A program made the translations under genes and the position numbers. From Haliotis asinina (taxonomy: Eukaryota > Mollusca > Gastropoda > Lepetellida > Haliotidae): 64,000 nt of DNA. The stretch's first letter is position 1. Every line of letters begins with the position of its first letter. The notes beneath the pieces were generated by a model that saw only the letters and a program-made list of their open reading frames with translations, did no database searches and had not been told where the DNA came from. The stretch spans positions 23,565,118 to 23,629,117 of the forward strand of contig NC_090280.1 of the NCBI RefSeq assembly GCF_037392515.1, read 5' to 3'. This document shows positions 24,201 through 32,696 of this stretch, piece by piece.

Positions 24201-26051
24201 ATACCGAATCTTTCCTTCGCACGTTGATGAACCAACTCCATGGGGGCCGCCATATTGGAGCTAAGTCTATTTAACACATGTTCCGATTGCATAGTAACAA
24301 GGGAGATAATTCCTGTTGCGATTTTTAGCCGCAAGAGGATTTCTCAATGACAGGGAACTATGGTCGTATTAGAACAGAGGTTACGTAGGAAGATATGACA
24401 GAAGTAACCTCTGTGGGAAGAGTATGCATCAATCCAGGCCATGAGTGCTTCAAAGGAAAGTAGCACTTGATTGCTCAGTCATTGGCATTCAATTGTTTAC
24501 TTGAAACTGTGTGAACAGAAAGGCACTGTCACTGTGCAATTTTAATAACAAAATTGTACAAATTCCACAATGACATGTGATCATCACTGTGCATAGCTTT
24601 AACAGATTCTTACACTTCTGCATGAAACTGCATATTAGCTGACAATGCAACACTGATGAGCCCTGACATCACAGCAATCAGTTGAAATCATATACTCTGC
24701 CATGAATACAATACTAGTCATTCTTATTTAATCTACCTCAAAACTAGCCTTAATTTGTCATAATTGGTAGGGAGTTCAACCTAGAGTGAATGAATATTTG
24801 TTACTTCGCTTTAAGCACTATTCCACCAGTATTACAGTGAGGGACACCAGAAATGGGCTTCACACATTTTACCCATGTGGTGAATCGAATCTGGGTCTTC
24901 CTTGTAACAAGTGAATGCTTTAACCACTAGGTTACCTCAGCACCCCAACCCAATCTAGATATTGTGAAGGGGTGTACAATCAAAAAGAAGACCCTGCATT
25001 ATTTGGTTAAATAGGAGTCATTCAATTAATATATTGTAGCAGCCACAAAATGTCCAAGTCCCATACTGGGATTTGCACTACGGACCTTCTGATCTGAAGT
25101 CAGACACATTGTCCACATGACCAAAGAGGTTAACCCGGTCAGCAAGCTGACAAGGTAAGGTTGTCCTCTGTGAGATGACTCCATACCTTACGATATTCTC
25201 CCCTGTCAACAGAGGGCATGTCCCTGGATGCATAGCAGGGTGCCGAGGCTAAGTTAGCTGAAATTTTATATGAATGTGCTCAGTCCCACATTGGGCACCA
25301 ATATGGCAGCCACAAAATTTCCCATGCTGGGATTTGAACCATAGACCTTCTAACTGAAAGTCAGACGCCTTGTCCACATTACCAAAGAGGTTAGTCCTGT
25401 CAACAAGATGACAAGGTAAGGATGTCATCTGTCCGAGGACTCCATGCCCTGCTGCAATATCATCCAAAGTTTTAGGCAGTGTTGGGCAGCAGTGGCAATT
25501 CAAACCAAGGCTAGAATGCAGTTTACCTTGGGGTTAGGCTTTCAGGTTAGACACCCTTTACCCTTCACACTTTACGATCTTTGGGTAGGGTTTGGGGTTG
25601 GAGTTGGAGCGCAAATTAATGAGAAATAGTGCACCCGGTAAAGTGCAGTACTCCCAAATGCAATAACAAAATCAAAACAGCTAAGAAAAACTCCTGGTTG
25701 ATTACAATTATGAACTTGGGTAAAAAATCTAAATTTTCAATATGTCACTATTTTGTCAGTGTTTGATACGTCTTCCAGTTTTCTTGGCAGTCAATGTGCA
25801 GGAACAGATCGTCTGTGGTGGTGTTTCAAAGGCATGACCATTCCAATGAACATACACTTTCTTCCTGAACTCTTTAACACAAATAAGTAATATCTACCAT
25901 GACAAGTGCTCTCCGATTTTGATGACATGTAAGTGACAACTACAAGATAAAAACCGGTAAATAATTCTAATTGTCATGAAAAACAGCCCACAATGTGTGA
26001 CACTAATCCGTGTCATTAGAGATATCAGCTTCCTGAACGTACACTTACCAT
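14462..26051 (-). CDS. ARCN1: Coatomer subunit delta (delta-COP, archain), complete
   Basis: Delta-COP is part of the F-subcomplex of the COPI coat, which drives Golgi-to-ER and intra-Golgi vesicle traffic. Twelve exons (5' to 3'): 26049-26051, 23689-23728, 22469-22692, 21858-22037, 20589-20782, 20285-20376, 19729-19801, 18095-18260, 17283-17430, 15625-15733, 14819-15023, 14462-14551. They total 1524 nt and encode 507 residues, against about 511 in vertebrates. All junctions are GT-AG and phases fit throughout. Family-specific motifs include [88 protein letters not shown] and a C-terminal VDKYEIV. Longin domain about residues 1-135, charged linker about 150-268, mu-homology domain about 270-507. 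It lies tail-to-tail with the receptor gene and has a 5'-half duplicate 10.4 kb upstream. Confidence 0.95.
15265..15375 (-). repeat. SINE family B fragment in ARCN1 intron 10
   Basis: Inverse-orientation remnants include caatattccagctatatggc, ctgtaaataattcagtctcg and accagacaatccagtagtcg. Confidence 0.75.
16157..16640. mobile_element. Fold-back MITE with about 10-bp target duplication
   Basis: The ends catcctcgatatctccaggg and ccctggagatatcgaggat are inverse complements. Similarity extends inward through gtatacgtt and, further in, through gccagataaatttattacc and its inverse. The flanks carry gagagaaccc on both sides (16147-16156 and 16641-16650), a direct repeat of 9-10 bp. No coding sequence was seen inside. 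The long inverted repeats and 9-10 bp duplication suggest a Mutator-like non-autonomous element. It sits in ARCN1 intron 9. A related copy is at 29764-30269. Confidence 0.85.
17805..17910 (-). repeat. SINE family B fragment in ARCN1 intron 8
   Basis: Inverse-orientation remnants include cctatatggcagcaacctg, gggaccagacaatccagtg and atctgcatctgggat. Confidence 0.65.
18525..18640 (-). repeat. tRNA-derived SINE (family A) fragment
   Basis: In inverse orientation: cttcacacattgtacccatg, box B-like gaatcaaac and gaggctatcccacc. It sits in ARCN1 intron 7. Confidence 0.7.
19440..19600 (-). repeat. tRNA-derived SINE (family A) with (GAGT)n tail
   Basis: A gtgagtgagtgagtgagtga run (inverse of the cact tail) is followed by cttcacgtatcgtacccatg, box B-like gaatctaacc and accactaggctaccccac. 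Orientation is minus. It sits in ARCN1 intron 7. Confidence 0.8.
19729..20782 (-). CDS. ARCN1: ARCN1 exons 5-7: charged linker
   Basis: Exon 5 encodes a helical, strongly charged stretch ([17 protein letters not shown]) and then a Gly/Ser-rich segment ([10 protein letters not shown]). Exon 6 holds the conserved GPSKALKL motif and KKKDVDTF. Exon 7 encodes a low-conservation segment. Exon 7 ends in phase 2 and reading past its donor gives AGG TAA, so an unspliced or intron-polyadenylated transcript would stop at once. Confidence 0.92.
19840..20060 (-). repeat. SINE family B in ARCN1 intron 6
   Basis: Inverse-orientation landmarks: acatggcagctgtctgtaaa, gatcggacaatccatc, gcattgatctgtgcaattgg and accaagtcggcgagtctgac. 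Confidence 0.8.
21370..21520 (-). repeat. tRNA-derived SINE (family A) in ARCN1 intron 4
   Basis: Inverse-orientation remnants: atgccacttttagcaatatt, gggggaacaccagaaattg and atcactaggctgccccac. Confidence 0.7.
21640..21830 (-). repeat. SINE family B in ARCN1 intron 4
   Basis: Inverse-orientation landmarks: aatattccagctacatggag, gacatgtgtcaaccaagtaa and gaccacctgatgct. The same element lies at the matching intron position in copy B (34205-34445), so it predates the duplication. Confidence 0.8.
21858..26051 (-). CDS. ARCN1: ARCN1 exons 1-4: start codon and longin domain
   Basis: Exon 1 contributes only the ATG (26049-26051) and is followed at once by the donor gtaagt. Exon 2 encodes [13 protein letters not shown]. 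Exon 3 encodes the core [10 protein letters not shown] to LRLFAKV. Exon 4 encodes [10 protein letters not shown] to [10 protein letters not shown]. Together they form the longin-type domain that in the family pairs with zeta-COP. The start was chosen because the protein then aligns from its first residue and the donor is a perfect consensus. Confidence 0.93.
23155..23535 (+). repeat. 5S rRNA-derived SINE in ARCN1 intron 2
   Basis: The head contains 5S-like internal promoter elements: gaagttaagcaatga (box A region) and gctcggatgggtgac (box C region), about 25 bp apart. It is followed by an unrelated body and a 3' end reading gcaatataaatgcacatatt. It is a retroposed pseudo-5S element, not a functional rRNA gene, because the first 40 bases are poorly conserved. 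The corresponding intron of copy B lacks it. Confidence 0.8.
24790..24960 (-). repeat. tRNA-derived SINE (family A) in ARCN1 intron 1
   Basis: Inverse-orientation landmarks: ccagaaatgggcttcacaca, ttacccatgtggtgaatcga and ttaaccactaggttacctca. Confidence 0.8.
25031..25460 (-). repeat. Tandem pair of tRNA-like repeats in ARCN1 intron 1
   Basis: Two related blocks of about 160 bp (about 25031-25190 and 25302-25460) each carry gcagccacaaaat, gggattt, a block near accttctgatctgaa and agaggtta. The inverse strand of each reads like a tRNA head, with ttcaaatccca as box B in the second block. The two copies are diverged. I call this a tRNA-derived SINE that was locally duplicated. Confidence 0.6.
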
Positions 26052-26330
26052 GGTTATAATGCACAAAATATATACTCCTCTATGTAAAGTTGTCTTCACA
26101 ATCTACCATGTACGCTAAGTTGTGATCTATCTTCCACGGGGGCACTTCCAAGATGGTGGTGGCCACGTCGTTGGAGATGTGTTATTACGCTACCCATGAA
26201 CAACCTTTGGACACACTATGGGTGCATCGGAATAAACTAGATGTGACCATTGACATGCCTGATAAATTTATACAGCATCGCGTCGATAGAAGATAAATCT
26301 ATTTTGGAAATACATTGGAACTACTTTTGT
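26052..26330 (-). promoter_or_regulatory. ARCN1: ARCN1 5' leader and promoter-proximal region
   Basis: The segment upstream of the start codon is shared with copy B up to about 26322, including tggtggtggccacgt. On the minus strand a short upstream ORF runs from ATG at 26109 to TAG at 26080 (9 codons), ending before the main start. No TATA box was identified and the transcription start is unknown. Confidence 0.5.
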
Positions 26331-26519
26331 TTGCGTTACGATAGCCACGTCACATAGCCGGAAGTGCACGGCGGTGCTATTATTACATGTCAGGAAAATG
26401 CCTCAGCCAAATTAAAGAATGTTATCAGCTCGTTATAGTTATAATATATACTATGCATATTTTGAATTAACAGAAATATAAAACGACTACAATACATGAC
26501 ATTCTTGAACATTTTATTT

Positions 26520-26697
26520 TAGGCCAATCAAGTACTAATATATTCTTTGTGCACATCTGCGAATGGCGGTCTCTGTTGATTTGCTACAAAGAAATTGTCA
26601 CGAGCATAGACGTTATCGTTGACTGCTGCGACCAGCTGAGAAGTAACTAAACTCTCAACTTAAAAACTAATCGTCAGTTTTGAAAATAGCCCGGTAA
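26520..26697 (+). other. Candidate first exon of a + strand gene
   Basis: The segment ends in a strong donor context (cccg followed by gtaaga). It lies about 400-600 bp from the ARCN1 start on the opposite strand, as expected for a divergent promoter. It has no long ORF; the ATG near 26562 opens only 19 codons. It could be a 5' untranslated exon of the weakly supported + strand gene whose later exons are listed separately. Alternatively it is simply upstream DNA. Confidence 0.25.
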
Positions 26698-27778
26698 GAT
26701 GAACGGTATATATCTGCGCTATGAATTTACGCATATGATTTTAATAAATTTGACACTGACAGGTGTTTGGCAGTGTTGAATCAGTTATAGGAGTGTTCAA
26801 TGAGTCTGTTGACATTAGACACCATTGCCTCATCTGGTTTTCTCACCCAGACTACACAATGGCAACCATGTCATTATGACCGAAATATGAATTTGTACAA
26901 AGTTAAATTTTAGAATCAAGTATGCATACGTTACTGATCAGTTGAACTAGGCAACGTTGGCGATACCAGTCGTGTAAGGCGACATGTTTAGATTTCATTG
27001 ATTTCATTTCAGGTTTGATGGTTTACTGATATTTCTGATTTTACTTTGACAATGACGTTTCAACAGGTCATCAAGGGATCACTCTTTTGTTTAGAACTGA
27101 ACCTTCCTCATATATCTTTAGATTATCACCATGTTTTGGTTTTTTTGACGCCAAAGAACATCCTTTTTAGCCTTGATTTTCACATGAACAATTGTAAAAC
27201 ATGTCCCTAATTTAAATTAAATGCATTCAACCTTAAACACAAGCCATCATCACAGTATTTACAATTTCTATGTGAGTCAGTGTTCCTGTTCCAATACCAG
27301 AAATTGATGCCGGAAAACATGTAGAAGGCAATTACACAAGCTATAGCTATGATATTGTAAATACTTGACAATCCCGATTTTTTTGAGTTAGTGAGATGGA
27401 TTACAGTTGTTCATGTATTTAGAACAATGTTTCTGAAGTGCCAGAAAAACCCTATAGTACAAATGTAATCATATGAAACAAAGCAACTTTGAAACCTCAG
27501 TCCTATGGTGCCTGTTTTAATGTGTCATTGTACCCTAACATGGTTTGGACCAAAGGTGACTGTCATTGATGCAGAAATTCACAGGAAACATTGCAGTTGG
27601 TTTCAGTTAGGAAACGTTTTTAAGTGAAATTATCTGATAGGCCAGTTGTTGTACTGTAGCCTGTACCATGGTCTGTTTCTTCATGGAAGTAGTTAAATGG
27701 ACATGAAACAATAAGACAAGTGAGCCATTCCAAAACTTCTGTCCTGTACATCCCTACTGTTTGTAAACATATGAAGTA

Positions 27779-28916
27779 CAGTCAGGCCGTGTTAATTGGG
27801 ACACTTCTGTTTTTCATCAAAAACGTTCGGATAGTGAAACATACTGACTACTGAAACAAACTTTTATGAACACCCCTACAGTAGAGTTACTTCCCTTTGA
27901 TACGGCAATACAAAAACATACGTAGACATAACAACTTGAATATTCATATAACAACCAATCAATGCATACAGTCATGTCTGGATAGATTATACATACACGT
28001 AACAAAGCTCACTGTGAAAGAAATCTCAGAGATTAAACTTTTGTGGCTGGTCGTCTTCAGCACACTGGATGAAATGCTTGACAAGATATTTCTTGTAGTG
28101 GACCTTGAGAGTTCTGCAATGTAGTGTCTGGGGGTAAGAAATGAACTTTCACGTTGGTCAGTTTGACGTTGGCTCACTTGTGACTGGAAGCATTCTCACA
28201 AAATAAGATCACATGTTAACCACGTGATCGCATCTGTCTGTCAAATGATTGTAGCCAAACACAAAACATATCCGATGTCATCCATGCTTTCTTGTTAAAC
28301 CGATATCGGACATACATTTCTGGATTTAAGTCTCTTCCAAAACACCTGTGACGTCTAGAATTTCCGATGACAACGGTCTTGATTTTCACCAATCCAGCTG
28401 CATTTGCACACAAGGCAATGGTGATTCCTTCTTTCGATTTCTTTTGTGCCAGCCATTTTCTTGTTTGCCAGGGTGTGATTTGGTCCGAGTTTATGAAACA
28501 ACCCCGTCTTGTCCATGTTGTAATCTAATAATTTTGACACGATCGGTGTTATTATACAGCAAGTTAGCATGACAGGCATTACTCAAACTAACCCAAAGTG
28601 AGACTTACTAATTAATCAAAATCACAAACTAACGACATGTTCAACACGGAAGTGTAACTTAACAATTACCACAGAATGGGGCTCACGGTGTGAGGGGATT
28701 ATCCGAATCTTTTTGATGTACCGCCGGATTAATGAAGCAAAACTATGTGTAATTAACTAATCTGTTACCACTAATTAACATCCAGATACGGAGAATGAAG
28801 TACCGGATTAATGAATCAACAGGTAATGAGTTTACATAGTAAACAAGATTGGTTACAGCTAGCTATTGTTCGGATATCGCGGGAATCGGATTATTGGGAC
28901 TAACGCAGCCTGACTG
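27779..28916 (-). mobile_element. pogo/Tigger-type DNA transposon, decayed
   Basis: The terminal inverted repeats cagtcaggccgtgttaatt (left) and its diverged inverse at about 28896-28916 (right end gcctgactg) are flanked by TA at both sides (27777-27778 and 28917-28918). Length is about 1.14 kb. It contains remnants of a TIGD/pogo transposase on the minus strand. Confidence 0.88.
27950..28580 (-). pseudogene. Broken TIGD/pogo-type transposase
   Basis: Reading the minus strand in three frames recovers pogo-family segments in the right order: YNMDKTGLFHKLGPNHTL (DETGLF-type first catalytic site, Glu changed to Lys after the Asp), ANAAGLVKIKTVVIG, NKKAWMTSDMF, CENASSH (normally a DNxxxH site, so Asp is replaced by Glu), NVKVHFLPPDTT, and LKVHYKKYLVKHF. 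Frame changes occur near 28410 and 28150, and there are internal stops. The N-terminal DNA-binding domain is missing. It cannot encode an active enzyme. Confidence 0.82.
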
Positions 28917-29763
28917 TACTAGTTGAGGACTGGCATGTTAGTGAGCATGTGACAGTAGTATCCTTGTTTAAGCATCATTAATTTTCTTTTCTTGGGACCG
29001 TCTGCTCGGTGCAGTGGTCACAATATCCCCTCAGAGAGTGAAAGGTCACAGGTTTCTTCTTCAGTGGCATTACACCAACAGATGTTGAAATATGGTACTT
29101 GTTAGTCACTGCTTGGTGACCGGCACTAATAGGTACAACAAGGACGTGTTGGCTCAGAGTCAGTTTAATGTGTCTGAGTGGGGTATTGAATGCTTAACTG
29201 GATCATGATATGTCAATGAGCTAGCACTATAAAACCAGCTTCAGTTTGAGGTAGTACAAGTAGCCACACATACAATACATACACATGCACATTGTCGTAT
29301 GAGTGAAATATTCTTAAGTATGTCATTAAACCCCTTTTCACCTCACCTTGTTTCAGGAAATGGGTTCAGTGAGCCAAGATTTTGTACTTTTTATAGTTTT
29401 TACAGCTGTGGCCAGTGAAATGAATTGTTCTAAATTGTTTGTAAAGCAGATATCTCATGTTGATTCCATTGTTTATTTAGAAGTTTATTTAGAACTGTTG
29501 AAATGGTAAAATCATTTGAGAGTTGAAAAGAATTCAGTTTCAGAGACTAAGCATTAGCCAGCCCTGCTACATGTGCCCATATTTGATGTGTCCCCCCAGA
29601 TATGGCAGAAAAAAATGTAAAATCTAACAAACTCACTGATATGAATGTTATACTAGTAAAGAAAACCAACAATACACAGAACCAGGATAACATGAACTGA
29701 AGTTTTACTCACATTTGCTATCAGGGCACATGTGCCAGCTTTTTGCCCAGGTATAATTTTGGT

Positions 29764-30269
29764 CATCCTTGATATTTCCAGGGTATATATATATATATAT
29801 ACTGATAAATCTCCACTATACCCTGGATGTATCTACAGATTAAAGAATTTGTTACCTCCCTTGGCTGGCTTTTTTATCAGGTGTCTACACTGGGAAGTTG
29901 AGTGTAATAACTCACCTTTGCTTTTTAAGTTATCTAACCAATTAGACATAGCAACACAAATGATGCAGAGGTACTCTGAAAAGGGTAGAAAGAGTTCTTG
30001 AATATTTTGTAAAAGTTTCAAACCTGTCAATTTGTCTGTATGATTTCCCCCAAATCCAAGTCACACTGTAATTGTGAACAAACCTTCACAGTTGCAACCA
30101 CTATCTTTGACAGTGGCAAGATCGGTTGTAAAGGTGGCTTAGCTGACTTGCTACTGTGATAATGCGGAGCCAGCAAAGGGAGGTAATAAAATTATCGGGC
30201 TGAGTCGTAGTTGCATCCTGGGTATTATAGCGACTTACTGGAACATACACCCTGGAGGTATCGAGGATG
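29764..30269. mobile_element. Second copy of the fold-back MITE
   Basis: The ends catccttgatatttccaggg and accctggaggtatcgaggat, with the internal pair gttacctccctt and aagggaggtaataa, match the MITE at 16157-16640. A short (TA)n run replaces part of the left arm. Target duplications are no longer clear (aattttggt against aattgttgc). Confidence 0.8.
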
Positions 30270-30284
30270 AATTGTTGCGAATAA

Positions 30285-30430
30285 GTGTGGTTTTAAGCCT
30301 GTTTTACAATATTCAGCAATATGATGTTGGGAGAACATCAGAAATTGGCTTCACACACTGTAGCTATGAGGGAAATCGAACCCAAATCTTTGGCAAATGC
30401 TTTAACCACTTGGCTACACCACCCTTATAG
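30285..30430 (-). repeat. tRNA-derived SINE (family A)
   Basis: Inverse-orientation landmarks: aatattcagcaatatgatg, aattggcttcacacactgta, box B-like gaaatcgaaccc and ttaaccacttggctacacca. Confidence 0.8.
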
Positions 30431-31379
30431 TTTGTGTGTTAGTCACTGCATCTTTCTGTACACATTCTGTAATATGCTTTGTGTAAATTGTTAGTTATGC
30501 ACTAGTTTCAGAATGCTGTGTTCTTGTCTTCACAGATCACAGATGTTAGGTGCTGCAGGAGGAATGCCTATGTGAGTGATCTGCTCTGTCAAGGTAAGGG
30601 TTGTCCACAGGGTTGTCTCCCTTGTATTGCTCACTTCAAGTTCATAGCCACCAGTCCTGAAAGGTATAGATGCTCTGTCAGCTAGCTTATCTCCCTTGGT
30701 TCTTGAGGAAATGCTTCAGCTACCTTCAAGATTGTAGCATAATATTTATGACTGTAAGGCATATGTTTTCTAATACAAACTGTTTTCATATTGTAAATAT
30801 ACTGAGGGAAACAAATAATGGAAGACCACTTCATTGCAGTGTTCCTTTATTTATACTCGGATTTTCACTCATCGTGGTGAAACCTGGAAAAAAAATCAAG
30901 GAACACTTGTACTTGCATGTGTTGCCTTATCTGTTTGCCTCAGTATATTACCTGCACCTATAACAACATCCATCAGCATGTGATTCCAAAAGTCCTTGAA
31001 AGTGGAATCTGTCGAAACCAAGCTCCTTGTAATAGATGTTTGTCGGTACTACGCCAAATTTATCTTTCTTAACCTATAACAATTACAGTTGATAATCATT
31101 GACGTTAAATATAAGCAATTTAAGTTATGGTTGTTATTAAGTATTCTTTTCTGGTAAACATAATTCAGCCCGCACGTTCATGGAATGAATAGCTGTATAT
31201 GCAAGTAAGGCTTTCTGGTCTACGTGTCAGTTCACTTTTAAGCAGATAGAAGGCTTTCTGTCTTTGTTTGCTTGACACAATTTTGCTGATCTCTCTTTAA
31301 GATTGATGTCATCTATTTCATGTGACATGCAGAAGTAATTTAACTTGAGGCCTTTGGTCAATCTGCTCCAGAATGTATG

Positions 31380-32215
31380 GGTAAACATGTACCAGATGGA
31401 AGGGTAAAGATGTACTTGATGGATGGGTAAACAAGATGGATGGGTGAACATGTATCAGATGGATGGGTAAACCTGTACCAGATGGATGGATAGACATGTA
31501 CTAGATGGATGGGTAAACGAGATGGATGGGTGAACATGTATCAGATGGATGGGTAAACCTGTACCAGATGGATGGATAGACATGTACTAGATGGATGGGT
31601 AAACGAGATGGATGGGTGAACATGTATCAGATGGATGGGCAAACATACTAGATGGATGGGTAAACGAGATGGATGGGTGAACATGTATCAGATGGATGGG
31701 TAAACATGTACCAGATGGATGGATAGACATGTACTAGATGGATGGGTAAACGAGATGGATGGGTGAACATGTATCAGATGGATGGGTAAACCTGTACCAG
31801 ATGGATGGATAGACATGTACTAGATGGATGGGTAAACGAGATGGATGGGTGAACATGTATCAGATGGATGGGCAAACATACTAGATGGATGGGTAAACGA
31901 GATGGATGGGTGAACATGTATCAGATGGATGGGTAAACCTGTACCAGATGGATGGATAGACATGTACTAGATGGATGGGTAAACGAGATGGATGGGTGAA
32001 CATGTATCAGATGGATGGGCAAACATAGCAGGTGGATGGGTAAAGATGTACTTGATGAATGATAACCTCATCTAAGATGGACGGCTAAACGTACCAGATG
32101 GAAGGGTAAACATGTCAGATGAATAGGTAAACATGTACTTGATGGATGGTAAACTCATCTCAGATAGATGAGTAAACATATACCAGATGGATGGATAGAC
32201 ATGTACTAGATGGGT
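31380..32215. repeat. Minisatellite with 233-bp higher-order units
   Basis: The basic element is an agatggatgggtaaac-like 20-25 bp motif. The marker gatggatgggtgaac occurs at about 31435, 31521, 31607, 31668, 31754, 31840, 31901 and 31987. Spacings are therefore 86, 86, 61, 86, 86, 61, 86. The 86+86+61 pattern repeats as a 233-bp higher-order unit. Degenerate edges extend to about 31380 and 32215. Minus-strand ORFs over it are by-products of the repeat. Confidence 0.9.
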
Positions 32216-32224
32216 GGGTAAAGG

Positions 32225-32287
32225 TGTACCCTGGTCTTCAGCGTGATGTGTGACCGCCTTAACCACTAGGCTACCGCACCACCCCTA
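32225..32287 (-). repeat. tRNA-derived SINE (family A) 5' fragment
   Basis: Only the head remains: ggtcttcagcgtgatg, then cttaaccactaggctaccgc, in inverse orientation next to the minisatellite. Confidence 0.65.
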
Positions 32288-32561
32288 CACTTTAACTAAA
32301 TCATATGGATCATCAGAGGTTCAGAAATCCCATTGCCAGACGCCCAGGACAAGTCAATTTTCATTTCAGGCAATCAGAAAATGATATCTTACTTAACTGT
32401 GGGCTACTAAATAATTTTCTGCTTACAATTTCAATTTCAAACTCAAATATGCTCAAAATGTAGCTGTTAAATTTCAGTGATAATAAAGTAGAGTTATCTT
32501 TCTTTATTTATAACTTCTCTATGAACAGTCACGCAAACATTAACATCAAATACCATGTTGA

Positions 32562-32567
32562 TTTATT
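32562..32567 (-). terminator. AATAAA just past copy-B exon 7
   Basis: TTTATT on the + strand gives AATAAA on the minus strand about 130 nt beyond the in-frame stop that follows copy-B exon 7. A second AATAAA lies at 32503-32508. Either could end a short copy-B transcript. Chance occurrence in AT-rich DNA is possible. Confidence 0.3.
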
Positions 32568-32696
32568 CTTTTAAAATTACATCATCATGATTACATCATA
32601 AAAATCAGGGCAAGTGGAAAATCAGTGAGGACAAGTTACTCTGCCCTCTGGCAAGTGGCTTTTATGCTACATGTACCATGGATATCATGTATCTTA

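Noticed and set aside
31227..32266. Minus-strand ORFs reading WYMFTH-type repeats
   Set aside because: Translation of the 86/61-bp minisatellite, interrupted by stops between units.
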